From positions 1,403,501 through 1,467,500 of the forward strand of contig JARGXX010000115.1 in NCBI GenBank assembly GCA_030374765.1: a DNA stretch of 64,000 nucleotides. Reading direction: 5' to 3'. Shown here piece by piece: positions 21,084 through 30,237 of the stretch. Made by a program: the position numbers and the translations under genes. Source of the stretch: Agarophyton chilense (taxonomy: Eukaryota; Rhodophyta; Florideophyceae; Gracilariales; Gracilariaceae). The notes beneath the pieces were generated by a model that saw only the letters and a program-made list of their open reading frames with translations, was not told the DNA's origin and searched no databases. Each line of letters begins with the position of its first letter. The stretch's first letter is position 1.

Positions 21084-22407
21084 AGCCGTTCTCCCGAAGA
21101 CGTACCAGCCATCTCGCCCATATTCGCGTCGAAAACTGTTGTGGCATGACAAAAGCTATAATTCTCTGTTTTTGCGTTCGTCACCCCTGTAAGTGAGCGC
21201 TGAAGATATACAGTAGATGGCAGCACGGAACGCCGGCTAGGAACTATGTTTTAAACCGCATGTGGATCAAACCTAACGCGGTGTTAAACAATTAGAGCCA
21301 CATTGGGCAATGGACAGTTGTTGTTTTCATTATCTCCATATATGATTTTTGCCCTAACTTTTTTGGTAGCAACATCTCAACCTGTTTACTTTTTTTTGGT
21401 CGTGTCCACGAAGTCGAGCAAGACCGCCTTCCATTCCGCAGCTGTTGTTGTGTATATCATTGAGGAGAAAAAAGCTTTGCATCTGGTTTGACTTGTTCCA
21501 CAACGGTTGATTTTTCTTGCCGACCAAGAGATTGCACTGGTCTTCAATGCTTAAAGCAATGGAGGGCCTTTGTTGCGTCCGACATCATTATCAGCCCAAT
21601 TCAATGGCTGTCCTGCCGCTGGTATAGCCCCACCACATGGATGGAACGCAATCAATTGCATTGCAATCATGTTGTGGGAAATCTGGAGTGAAAGTGTCAT
21701 ATTTATTCATTTATCCAGAGATTGCGTTCCGAACAAATTTCGACGCACAAAAAATAACATCAGAATGATCAAGATAATTTTCATTGAGACGAACGAGACG
21801 TGTCTCAGAATTCGATCAGGTCCAAGCGTGCTGACCAACTTGCTCTCTTCGGTCGTGTCGGTGTCATTATAATTTGAGATCAGATCTATAAAGCGTGATT
21901 GTTCCGTTGACTGGCTGGTCGCTGCCCACGATGAAAAAATGCTGTCCACTTGTCACCGACGAGTCCGGTCCCCGTCGTACAATACTTTGAGAATACAGAG
22001 GGCCACAGCGGGGGACTGACCACGGCCCCACTGGGTATGACAACCCAGGCGTGCAACAGTGCATATTAGACCAGCTGTGGGCGCTGTGCAAATTGCACAG
22101 CGATTGCACGCGCCCATTGGCGCTCGAAGTTGACTGCCTCCCAACTCGGCAGTCGCACGCCAAGAGCATCATTCGCATTGTTTGATCATCGGCGATCAAT
22201 ATACGCGCACGGCGGCACAACAGTGGCGTTCGTGCTTGATGCCCGCCTTATTCTCCTCTCAATCGGCCCCCAACACTTTCCCTCCATCTCCCCCCTCGTC
22301 GACTAACTTTTGATCCACTCATCTCTCCTTCGCGAGCACAAAGTCTCACATCAATTTCGATCCCCACATACTTGTTTGATCCCAGAACGTTCGCCCAGAC
22401 CCTGCCA
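21084..22407. other. Unassigned stretch, includes upstream region of the GRP170 gene
   Basis: No gene recognised between the minisatellite and the chaperone gene. The last ~150 bases (22,250-22,407) are C/T-rich, as often seen just upstream of compact algal genes. No clear TATA box near the start codon. Confidence 0.4.
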
Positions 22408-25203
22408 ATGTTGCCTCGTCTTTCCGCCCCCCCCTTTCTGGCTGCGTTGCTCGTCGTCACCCTCCTTTCATCATGCAAGGCCAGTCTAATGGCCGTCGAT
22501 CTGGGTCTGGCATACACCAAGGTTGCCGTGGCTCGTCCAGGAAAGGGGCTCGAACTCGTCACCAATGAGCAGTCCAAACGTAAAACCCCTTCGGCCGTTG
22601 CCTTCACCACAGAAGGCGAGCGTCTTTTCGGCGATGCCGCCATTGCATACGCCGCCAAAGCCCCTGCCCGCGCCGTATTGGACGGCCGCGCTGTCATTGG
22701 CCAATGTACCCCGCAATCCCACCCTGGTCCGTTCTGCGAACGCTCGCGCTATACGGTCGATGGCGTCGCTGACTTTACGGGCGAGGAGATCATGGCTATG
22801 TTGCTTTCCATGTCTAGAAGACAGGCTTCCACCGCCTTGGGTGGCGCTCCTGTCAAGGATGTCGCTGTCACCGTACCATCTTGGTTTGACCAACGTCAAC
22901 GCATGGCCATTGCCGATGCCGCGCGTGTGGCAGGTCTCAATTGTCTTGGTGTCGTAAACTCCAACACTGCCGCTGCCATCAAATATGCCTTGGATGGCAA
23001 GGCCAAGCCTTCCGAAGAGGCCATCGCTGCTGCGAAGCAAAAGGACAAGAAGAAGCGAACACCGAAGACTATCACACAAACGGTCATGTTCTACGATCTC
23101 GGCGCCAGTGGTGCGTCGGCGTCCATCGCCCAATTCACGTCCGACGTGTCTTCGGGTTCTGTCTCGCGCGTCAAAATGCTCTCCCATGCCTGGGAACACG
23201 GCGTTGGAGGACGTCTACTGGACTCAGTGGTGATTGAACGATTGGCTGATGCGTTCGATGAACAGCGCGGTGCGGGTGCCACTCCGGCTCGTGATATTCC
23301 CCGTGTCATGATGCGGCTCAGAAAGGAAGCGCAGAAAGTTCGCGAGGTTTTGAGCGCTAACACGGAAACCTTTGTTTCGGTTGCTAGCTTACACGACGAT
23401 GTGGATCTGAGGACGACCGTTTCCCGCGCGGACTTTGAAGCAGATGCGGCCCCCATGTTTAAGCTTGTGGGTGCTCCAGCAAAGGCTGCGTTGCATAAAG
23501 CCGGATTAAGTAGCGCAGATCTGGATGCCGTCGTGCCGTTTGGAGGCGCTAGTCGCACCCCAAAGGTGCAGGTGGAGATTTGCAATGCGCTGGGCATCAG
23601 CTCTTTGAACAAGAGCATCAACACTGATGAGGCAGCTGTTATGGGGGCTGTGTTCTTCGCAGCGTCTCTGAGCAGTACTTTTCGGGTGCGCAAGCTCGAC
23701 TTTGAGGATTTATTTGATAGGCCCATCTCGGCGGAGATTGAAAAGGAGTCCAAGTCCGGCATATTTTCTGGCTCTGGTAAGCCTGCAGTTCAAAGAGTGG
23801 AACTGTTCCCTGCAGGTGCAGCGAAGATGCCATCTAAGAAAACGCTTAGTTTGAACAAGAAGACTGATTTCGGTCTTCAGTTGTTCCTTGACCTGGACAG
23901 CTCCGGAGTAAGTCGTTTTCCAGAGCGCACGCTATACGCGAATATCAAGGTCAAAAATGTGGCTGATGTGTTGAAGAAGCTCAAGGACTCGTCGAAGGCC
24001 AAATCAACTACACCCAGAGTGGCGCTGACCTTCCACGTCGACCGCAGCGGGATCATCCGAGTTGGCACTGCCGAGAGCTCTGTGGACGAGACGGTAGTCG
24101 TTGAACGTGAGGTGATCATCGAGGATGAGAAAACGCCAAAGAACAAGTCTGAAGAAAAGCAGGAGCAGACAGCAGAGAGTTCCTCTGGTAGTAAAGCGAC
24201 TGAGACCGCTTCAGGGGAAGAAGAGAGCTATTCACCTGAAGCGGAGCAGAAGAGTGAGAGCGACGGGTCAAAGGACGATTCCGAAGACAAAACGAAGAAA
24301 ACGAAGAAAAAGAAGACAAAGACTGAAAAGTCTACTCAGACAATTGTTCATCGACTGCCCCTCACGGTTGAGTATGTAGAAGGAGAGGGCGTGCACGGTA
24401 TGCAGATGTCTGGCAAGCAACTGGAAGCTGCCAAGAAGGTGTTGAAGAACCTGGAGGATGCTGACAATGAACGAGTGGAGCGTGCCGATGCTCTCAACGC
24501 GCTCGAGGGATATATTTTGGAAATTCGATCAAAAGTTCGGAGCTCTGAGGAGGATGATGACTTGTACAAGGTGTCAACGGAGGAGGAGCGTGATCAGATT
24601 GTTTCTGCATTTGATGAAGCAGAAGATTGGATGTACACAGATGATGCGAAACAAACTGCTAATTTGCGCAAGAAGCATCACGAGCTTCAAAGGATGTACT
24701 CGCCATTGGAGACAAGGGCTGTGGAGCTGGCCAAGCGCCCTCAAGCTCTCCGGATGCTGTCTTCCGCCACTGATATGAGTTTGGAGCAAATTGTGTCTTT
24801 GCGTGAGATTCATGTGCAGCGAAATAGTGACAAGGTGGCAGAGTTTGACGATGTGATCGAATTTACACATTCTGTTAAGGCATGGGTGACGGAAACCGAG
24901 TCTCAGCAAGCGGGCAAATCCCTCACGGAAGAACCCGTTGTGACTGTGAGACAAATCATGGAGAAGGGAATGTCGTTGAAAACGAGGGTTGAGAATACGT
25001 TAAAGATGCAACCCCCCCAACTGCCGGAAACGCCTGCGGCTGAGACTGATGAGGGCGTGACCGCTGAAGCCGAAGCGAATTCCACGGCAAGTGGTACGAG
25101 TGACGTGGACGAAGATGAGATTGTTGTCGGCCCAGGACCTAACGTTGAATCAGCAAAGGCCGGCGCGGCTTCCGGGGCTGGCGGGGGAAAGGACGAACTG
25201 TAG
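22408..25203 (+). CDS. HYOU1: ER-lumenal Hsp110/GRP170-type chaperone (HYOU1/Lhs1 family)
   Basis: 931 residues from ATG at 22,408. That start gives a classical signal peptide (MLPRLSAPPFLAALLVVTLL); an in-frame ATG at 22,372 would add 12 residues ahead of it. Hsp70-type ATPase domain: phosphate-1 motif DLGLAYTK (residues 31-38), VAVTVPSWFDQRQR, phosphate-2-like FYDLGASGAS, adenosine motif VPFGGASRTPKV. Then a substrate-binding beta domain interrupted by a Glu/Ser/Lys-rich loop (about 571-645), a long helical C-terminal region, and a terminal KDEL that retains it in the ER. Length and the large acidic loop fit GRP170/HYOU1, the nucleotide exchange factor and holdase partner of BiP, rather than BiP itself. 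No intron. The loop is the least conserved part of the family. Confidence 0.92.
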   Translation: MLPRLSAPPFLAALLVVTLLSSCKASLMAVDLGLAYTKVAVARPGKGLELVTNEQSKRKTPSAVAFTTEGERLFGDAAIAYAAKAPARAVLDGRAVIGQCTPQSHPGPFCERSRYTVDGVADFTGEEIMAMLLSMSRRQASTALGGAPVKDVAVTVPSWFDQRQRMAIADAARVAGLNCLGVVNSNTAAAIKYALDGKAKPSEEAIAAAKQKDKKKRTPKTITQTVMFYDLGASGASASIAQFTSDVSSGSVSRVKMLSHAWEHGVGGRLLDSVVIERLADAFDEQRGAGATPARDIPRVMMRLRKEAQKVREVLSANTETFVSVASLHDDVDLRTTVSRADFEADAAPMFKLVGAPAKAALHKAGLSSADLDAVVPFGGASRTPKVQVEICNALGISSLNKSINTDEAAVMGAVFFAASLSSTFRVRKLDFEDLFDRPISAEIEKESKSGIFSGSGKPAVQRVELFPAGAAKMPSKKTLSLNKKTDFGLQLFLDLDSSGVSRFPERTLYANIKVKNVADVLKKLKDSSKAKSTTPRVALTFHVDRSGIIRVGTAESSVDETVVVEREVIIEDEKTPKNKSEEKQEQTAESSSGSKATETASGEEESYSPEAEQKSESDGSKDDSEDKTKKTKKKKTKTEKSTQTIVHRLPLTVEYVEGEGVHGMQMSGKQLEAAKKVLKNLEDADNERVERADALNALEGYILEIRSKVRSSEEDDDLYKVSTEEERDQIVSAFDEAEDWMYTDDAKQTANLRKKHHELQRMYSPLETRAVELAKRPQALRMLSSATDMSLEQIVSLREIHVQRNSDKVAEFDDVIEFTHSVKAWVTETESQQAGKSLTEEPVVTVRQIMEKGMSLKTRVENTLKMQPPQLPETPAAETDEGVTAEAEANSTASGTSDVDEDEIVVGPGPNVESAKAGAASGAGGGKDEL

Positions 25204-25677
25204 CAGCGTTTCATTGTATTTAACGAAAAGTAGGTGAAGGATAGTAGTGTTGTTACTTTGTGTGTGTTGACAGAAGAGAGAATAATAATGATGCACTGTA
25301 CCTAACTGAAATATGACTCGCGGGTCGGGCCATGCGCACGGACGTGGCTGTTGTACCAACGGAAGAATCGCGCACGTGGAGCAGTGGCAGGGACGGAGGG
25401 GTACGTAGTGAAGAGGGGTTAGGGCGGTGGTCACGGTGAGTGTTGTAATTAGCGAAGGTAGGGCACGGAATATTTGTATAGTGGGTGTCTGGCTGGCCCT
25501 GGCGCTGGTGAGGATGTGGGCTAACGTTTACGTGATAGGGCAGGGTTTGCTAACACACATGTAAACGATGGGTACCGTCGGTAACTGCGTTATGGTGCTT
25601 GTTGTATGCGGTGCTCACTCGCTAAGCGACGAGCGGTAAGCGTTTGAGGTAAGCGTTTGCGGTAGATGGTTATGGGC
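25204..25677. other. Intergenic region between convergent genes (GRP170 and GPX-like)
   Basis: 474 bp between two convergent stop codons. No gene or repeat recognised. It must hold both 3' ends; an AATAATAATG-type AT patch lies near 25,280. Confidence 0.5.
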
Positions 25678-26328
25678 TCAAAGCGCTTTGTCGATGGCTT
25701 GCTCGATTTCTTGGTCGGTAGCCGAGTTGCCAAAGCGAGCAACAGGCTGGCCGGACTTGTCGAAGACGAATCGGCCATCAAAGTTCCAGGAAATGGATGC
25801 GGGGAATTTTGATTTGGCCAACTCGATGATGGGGTGCTGATCAGGACCGTTGACGTTTGAGCGTTGCATGATAAGAAGCTTATTGGCGCGCTGCAGGGCA
25901 AAGGTTTTGATTTGGTCAGCCGAGCCGCTCTCCTGAAAGCCGAAGGAGTTGCACGGAATGGCAACGGCGACAAAATGATCAGGTGAGTACTTGTCGGTAA
26001 GCTTTTTGAAGAGGGCGTAGCCAGCTTGGGTGTAGCCGCAGGCGGAGGCGACATTCATGACAAAGACGACCTTTCCATCGAAAAGGCTGGGCGAGAGCTG
26101 ATTTCCATCAATATCTTTCATGGGGGGCAGATCGGATAGGCTCATGGCGGGGGAGGAGGAGGCGTCGGCGTGGACGGCGGCAAACGGGGCGGCGAACAGC
26201 GTGGCAGAGAGCAAGGCGCGGCCGAAGAAGGAGGTGGGTGGGCGCGATACGGCGGGGCGCGAAGCGTACAGCGGGGCGGAGAATGCGCGGCGCGCCAGCG
26301 TTAGCGCAGGCGGGACGAAGAACAGCAT
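25678..26328 (-). CDS. Glutathione peroxidase-like thiol peroxidase, probably plastid thylakoid-targeted
   Basis: 216 residues from ATG at 26,328 (an in-frame ATG at 26,550 would add 74 low-complexity residues). Leader: MLFFVPPALTLARRAFSA, basic and Ser/Ala-rich with Phe near the start, as in red algal plastid transit peptides; then a hydrophobic stretch (ALLSATLFAAPFAAVHADA) ending in an AxA-type site, suggesting a second thylakoid-lumen signal. Peroxidase domain: NVASACGYT with the peroxidatic Cys, IPCNSFGFQES, ISWNFDGRFVFDKSG with the Trp-Asn pair. Odd: the usual catalytic Gln of the PCNQFG motif is Ser, and the plant-type resolving Cys position (FVC-R in plants) is Leu (TFALQRAN). It may be slow, use another reductant, or have a changed role. 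No selenocysteine codon: the active-site residue is encoded as Cys. Confidence 0.82.
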   Translation of the reverse strand: MLFFVPPALTLARRAFSAPLYASRPAVSRPPTSFFGRALLSATLFAAPFAAVHADASSSPAMSLSDLPPMKDIDGNQLSPSLFDGKVVFVMNVASACGYTQAGYALFKKLTDKYSPDHFVAVAIPCNSFGFQESGSADQIKTFALQRANKLLIMQRSNVNGPDQHPIIELAKSKFPASISWNFDGRFVFDKSGQPVARFGNSATDQEIEQAIDKAL

Positions 26329-26673
26329 GACGGGAGACGCGTGATGAAGGGCGGAGGGGGCGGGAGGAAGCAAACGTGTGGGCGCGAGGGAGGGGGGGAG
26401 GGGATCGACCGGGGCTGCGGTGGAAGACGTGACGACGACTGGCGAGACGCCAGCAAAGAGATCGGGCGGCGCACGTGAGGGGCGCAACCGCCGCAAATAA
26501 CCGACGAGTTTGGAGTTTCCGCCGAATCTGGAAAACGGCGCGTCCAACAATTGCTAAAAGACGCGCATGCGGAGCACAGCAACTGCGAAACAATCTCCGC
26601 CGTCTCCGCCGCCTCCACCGTCTCCGCCGCCTCCGTCGCTTCCAACACCTCCGACACCTCTGCTGTGCACGCC
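26329..26673. promoter_or_regulatory. Shared region between divergent GPX-like and VIR3-like genes
   Basis: 345 bp between the preferred start codons of two head-to-head genes, both with plastid-type leaders, so it probably serves as a two-way promoter. It is GC-rich, with a CTCCGCCGCC-type repeat at about 26,596-26,650. Upstream ATGs on both strands (26,550 minus and 26,551 plus) are in frame with the two genes, so true starts could lie further out and overlap. Confidence 0.5.
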
Positions 26674-27894
26674 ATGTCCGCCACGCGCGCCGCCGCCATC
26701 GCCGCGCCACGGCGGCTCTGTTTCCGCGCGCCGCTGCCGCCGTGTTCCTCCGCGCACTCGCCCCTTCTTGGTGTCGCATCCTGCAAATTCCGCACTCGTT
26801 TGCATTCGTCTTGTACCATCGTTGCCACCAAAGCTTCGCCGCGCTCGTGCGCCCACCGTGCCACCAATGGAATCCAGCACTCAGTCACTTACATCCAGCA
26901 AACAGCGCTCGGCCGTGCGCAACAGCTCGCAACAGCCGTGCAACTTATCGACACCACGTGCCTCTCGCTCGCTCCCCCCTCCACAACCGCCCCTTCTTCT
27001 TCTTCCTCCTCCTCCGCCGCTGCTGAGCTCGACGCGGCCCAAACGCTCACCACGTTGTACACCGAGCTCAACAACGCCCAAATCCTACGTGCGTTCAACA
27101 GCGTCGCGCTGTCATTATCGCCCAACAGCACGCTGCAAAAGGCAAGGCAGCTCCAGTCACTTGCAGAGCAAGCCAACATTTCATTATCTTCGCTCACGCC
27201 TAAAACGCGCACACTGGTTCGCTGGCAGCTGGCCGGCGCCCTCGTTGTCATCGTCATGCTGCAGTTGCTGCGTGTCGTCGGCGCGCAGCAACTGGCGCAG
27301 CCCGTGCTGCTGGCCTTATTCAGCACTTACCTCTTAGACATGTTCATCCTTCAAGGCATTGTGTTTGAGAGCATCTACACCACAATTGCGCCGTCGTACA
27401 GCGCCAAAATTATCACACACGAGAGCGGACACTTTTTGAGCGCCTATCTGCTGGGTTTTGGCATCCAGGCGTACGCACTGTCGGCACGACAGGCTCGACA
27501 GAAGGGACTGCGTGGCCAGGGCGCCACCTTATTCACTGACGTACAGCTGCAAAGCGAGATGAGTCGCGGGCAGTTAACAACGCGCATGATCGAGCGATAT
27601 GCCGTTGTGCTAATGGCTGGCATTGCTGCCGAGGCTATTGAATACGGCGAGGCAGAAGGAGGTGACAGTGATGTGCGTGCGCTGCTGCAATTACTGCAGG
27701 GATTGTCTCCGAGTTGGAATGAGGACGATGTGCGAGTGCTGGCCAGGTGGGCGGCGCTGCAGGCCATCGTACTGCTGAGACGGCACAAGTCGGCATTGCA
27801 CGCGCTCGCGGCGGCCATGAGTGAGAACAGCACCGTGGGCACATGTGTACAGAGAATAGAGGCCACCGTACATGACGACAAAAACGACTTGTAG
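26674..27894 (+). CDS. VIR3-like plastid membrane zinc metalloprotease (M41-like, no AAA domain)
   Basis: 406 residues from ATG at 26,674 (MSATRAAAIAAPRRLCFRAP, a good plastid transit peptide); an upstream in-frame ATG at 26,551 is possible. Ser-rich linker, then hydrophobic membrane segments around residues 188-205 and 208-232, the metalloprotease motif HESGH (249-253) in ITHESGHFLSAYLLGFGI, GATLFTDVQLQSEM, RYAVVLMAGIAAEAIEYGEAEGGDSDV, and a C-terminal WAALQAIVLLRRHKSAL block. These blocks match plant proteins of the Arabidopsis AT1G56180/VIRESCENT3 type, which resemble FtsH proteases but lack the ATPase. The likely role is plastid membrane protein quality control (from family knowledge). 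No intron. Head-to-head with the GPX-like gene. Confidence 0.78.
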   Translation: MSATRAAAIAAPRRLCFRAPLPPCSSAHSPLLGVASCKFRTRLHSSCTIVATKASPRSCAHRATNGIQHSVTYIQQTALGRAQQLATAVQLIDTTCLSLAPPSTTAPSSSSSSSAAAELDAAQTLTTLYTELNNAQILRAFNSVALSLSPNSTLQKARQLQSLAEQANISLSSLTPKTRTLVRWQLAGALVVIVMLQLLRVVGAQQLAQPVLLALFSTYLLDMFILQGIVFESIYTTIAPSYSAKIITHESGHFLSAYLLGFGIQAYALSARQARQKGLRGQGATLFTDVQLQSEMSRGQLTTRMIERYAVVLMAGIAAEAIEYGEAEGGDSDVRALLQLLQGLSPSWNEDDVRVLARWAALQAIVLLRRHKSALHALAAAMSENSTVGTCVQRIEATVHDDKNDL

Positions 27895-27958
27895 ACGTGC
27901 AGGCAAAGGGTAACCGCTGTGAGCTTTATACAATCCTCTTTTAAACACAACATTTGAT

Positions 27959-27988
27959 AACAACAACAACAACAACAACAACAACAAT
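27959..27988. repeat. (CAA)n microsatellite between convergent genes
   Basis: About ten CAA/AAC triplets within the 112-bp gap between the VIR3-like stop (27,894) and the MYB stop (28,007). It lies in what must be the 3' untranslated region of one or both genes. Confidence 0.9.
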
Positions 27989-28006
27989 AAGACAAACAAA
28001 AGTGAA

Positions 28007-28975
28007 TCATGACGGCGGCAGCCGCCGAGAGTACGACGATGCAGCAGCGTACCGCACGCCATCGTACGCGCCGGGCGAGTGCGATGATGATAGCCACAGC
28101 GGCGGCGAGCATGCGTACGGCGAACGATAAGAGCGGTCGAGAAGCGCTTGTGACGGAGGCGGAGGCGGCGGCGGCGGAGGCGGCGGAGGCGGCGCATGCG
28201 ATAGCGACACGGACGGCAGGCGCACGGGCGGCAGGTGCACAGACGGCAGGCGCACAGTTGGCAGCGGCACAGACGGCAACGGAACGGACGCCAGGGTGCA
28301 ATTGGAGCTGCAGGGCGATAGCGAACAGGGCGAGCCATGTGCAACAAAGGAGTGCAGCGCAGGCGACAGAGCGTGCGGGGCGGCATGCACGGTGCTGATA
28401 ATGTGCTCGATGGAGGAGGCGGTGGGCGCAACAGCTGAACACTCCTTCATGGCGCGTTTGAGAGTAGAATTGAAGCGGTTCTTGACGGAGTTGTCGGTGC
28501 GACCTGGCAGCAGCTGCGCAATGGCGCTCCAACGATTGCCCAGACGGCGGTGGGCATCCAAAATGATGCGATCCTCCCTCATGTTCCAGTTCTTCTTCTT
28601 GAGCGTGGGGTTGAGTTGGTTGATCCAGCGTTCGCGCGCCTGCTTGCCGGTACGACGCGGGATCTGGCGCGCAATGGCGGACCAGTGGCGCGCGCCGTAT
28701 TTGGACACTAGTTGCAGCAGAAGCTGATCCTCCTCGCGGCGCCACGGGCCGCGTGTGGAGGAGGGCGAGCGATGGTAGGTGGACGGCGGCGTTGGGGGGG
28801 ACGGCGGCTGGCGAGGGTGCGACCGCGATGGGGATGGAAATTGCGACGGGGACGGGGAGCGCGGGGGATCGGGCTCCAGGTCGGTGACGGAGGAGGTCTG
28901 CGAAGGCGGGTGCTGGGGGGGCGTGGGGGCGTTGAGCAGGTCCTGCACTGAGATGCGGCGTTGGGGGCCGGGCAT
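28007..28975 (-). CDS. R2R3-type MYB DNA-binding protein
   Basis: 322 residues from ATG at 28,975. Pro/Ser-rich N-terminus, then two MYB repeats: R2 at 75-124 ([36 protein letters not shown]) and R3 at about 127-175 ([38 protein letters not shown]). The repeats resemble R2 and R3 of animal c-Myb and plant MYB3R more than typical plant R2R3 proteins ([17 protein letters not shown]). R1 is not present. The third R3 aromatic is Phe instead of Trp (KNRFNS). The C-terminus has repeated PLPSV/RLPSV units and a run of about 13 prolines from a GGC-type repeat. Likely a nuclear transcription regulator; target unknown. No intron. Confidence 0.88.
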   Translation of the reverse strand: MPGPQRRISVQDLLNAPTPPQHPPSQTSSVTDLEPDPPRSPSPSQFPSPSRSHPRQPPSPPTPPSTYHRSPSSTRGPWRREEDQLLLQLVSKYGARHWSAIARQIPRRTGKQARERWINQLNPTLKKKNWNMREDRIILDAHRRLGNRWSAIAQLLPGRTDNSVKNRFNSTLKRAMKECSAVAPTASSIEHIISTVHAAPHALSPALHSFVAHGSPCSLSPCSSNCTLASVPLPSVPLPTVRLPSVHLPPVRLPSVSLSHAPPPPPPPPPPPPPSQALLDRSYRSPYACSPPLWLSSSHSPGAYDGVRYAAASSYSRRLPPS

Positions 28976-29608
28976 GGCGGGGCTGTTGGATGGAGCAGCT
29001 TGCAGTATGTGCGATGGGTGGGGGGGGCTGAGGATTGTGAGGGAGGAGAAGGGGGTGGGGGGGAGGCTTTAAGAAGGAGGAGGGAAGGGTGGTGGAGGTG
29101 TTGTTGGGGATTGTTGAGGATTGTAATTGAAGCGAGGAGATGGGAGCGGCGACAGACGACGGGACAGTGGGACAGTGGGGAACGGGGGAGGGGAACGAAA
29201 GAGAGAGACAGAGACTGGGGGGGGGGGAATGGACGCAAGAGATGGGGGAGAGCAAGAGATAGAGATGGAGGGGGAGGGCGGAGGTGCGCAAGCGGCTTTT
29301 GTAGAAGGAGCGGGAGGGGGAGGGGGGGGGGGGGGGGGGGTGCAGGTGACGCGTGTACGGCGCGTGGGGGAGTGGGGGAGGGTCGCTGGTGGCGGGCCGG
29401 AAAGCGGCGCATGGCGTGCGGTGCTGCGCGTGACGGTGGGGAGGTGGCGCGTTACGGTGGGGGCCGACGCGTGCGCGACGCGTGCCGCAAGTGCGACTGG
29501 CTTCGAGCGGCTTCGGCGGCGGGTGACAGCGCGGTGGGGGAGAGGAGGGAGAGAAACGCGACGGTCGAGAAACACGACGGCCGAGAAACGCGCCGGCGAA
29601 AAAAGAAA
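28976..29608. promoter_or_regulatory. Shared divergent promoter region of MYB and cytochrome b5 genes, with G-tracts
   Basis: 633 bp between head-to-head start codons. Strongly G-rich on plus: a run of about 12 G near 29,217-29,228 and about 20 G near 29,320-29,340, with many GGG/GGGG tracts around them, so G-quadruplexes are possible. Open frames here are composition artefacts. Confidence 0.5.
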
Positions 29609-30226
29609 ATGTCAGACGCACCGTCGTCGCCGTCGTCGTCGCCGTCGTCGCCGTCGTCGTCGCCGTCGTCGTCGCCGTCGTCGCCGTCGTCGTCGGCGGC
29701 GTCGCGGTCGTTGCCGGTGCCGGCCGATCAGATGCGCGCCACCGGCGGCGGCGCGACTCGACGACGCGCGCCGCTGCCGCCGGGACGCTCGCAGTTGGAT
29801 TGGTTGCGCGAGTGTGCGCAACACTCATCTCGTGCGTCGCGGCCGCGCGACGTAGCGCGCGCTGAGCTGCGCGCGCATGGCGACGCGCAATCCATGTGGG
29901 TGGCGTTGCGCGGCGCTGTGTTTGATGTGACGCGCTATGCGCGCTTCCACCCCGGCGGCCACGCCATTCTGCTCGCCGCCGCCGGCACCGTACGTCAGCG
30001 CTGTTTGCTTGTTGCGCTTGCTGCTCCGTTTCTCACTCGCGCTTGTGTGTGTGTGTGTGTGTGTGTTTGCTGCGCGCGCGCTCAGGATGTCACCGAGCTG
30101 TTCAATCGCTATCACCCGTGGGTCAATGCGGACTTTATGCTGGCACACTGCTACCTGGGCGCGCTCGTCGATGAAGAAAACGACGGCGACGGCGACGGCG
30201 ACGCGCAGGCGGAAAGCGCCCAATAG
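29609..30226 (+). CDS. Cytochrome b5-domain haem protein, NCB5OR-like b5 type (two exons)
   Basis: Exons 29,609-29,989 and 30,086-30,226; 173 residues. N-terminus: a long Ser/Pro repeat from a TCG-type microsatellite (29,621-29,700). Then LDWLREC, WVALRGAVFDVTRYARFHPG and, in exon 2, DVTELFNRYHPWVNADFMLA. Haem ligands are His114 (HPGG) and His137 (YHPWVN). The WVN after the second His and the preceding LDWLR helix resemble the b5 domain of NCB5OR/CYB5R4 rather than microsomal b5, and no membrane anchor follows, so a soluble electron carrier is likely. Intron (29,990-30,085): GTACGT..CTCAG, 96 nt, holding a TG repeat. It has no in-frame stop, so a retained intron would insert 32 residues between the haem ligands. 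Confidence 0.82.
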   Translation: MSDAPSSPSSSPSSPSSSPSSSPSSPSSSAASRSLPVPADQMRATGGGATRRRAPLPPGRSQLDWLRECAQHSSRASRPRDVARAELRAHGDAQSMWVALRGAVFDVTRYARFHPGGHAILLAAAGTVRQRCLLVALAAPFLTRACVCVCVCVCCARAQDVTELFNRYHPWVNADFMLAHCYLGALVDEENDGDGDGDAQAESAQ

Positions 30227-30237
30227 CCGAAAAGCGC

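Noticed and set aside
20690-21226. 178-codon minus-strand frame through the minisatellite as a gene
   Set aside because: Open mainly because the 42-bp unit is a multiple of three; no homologue, leader or domain recognised outside the repeat.
27444-29828. A 794-codon minus-strand open frame across the VIR3-like and MYB genes
   Set aside because: It is a low-complexity shadow (Pro/Arg/Ala from GC-rich repeats) overlapping two well-supported genes; no domain is seen.
29127-29855. Long plus-strand frames through the MYB/cytochrome b5 promoter
   Set aside because: Made of Gly/Arg/Glu repeats from the G-rich tract; the cytochrome b5 gene uses another frame from 29,609.
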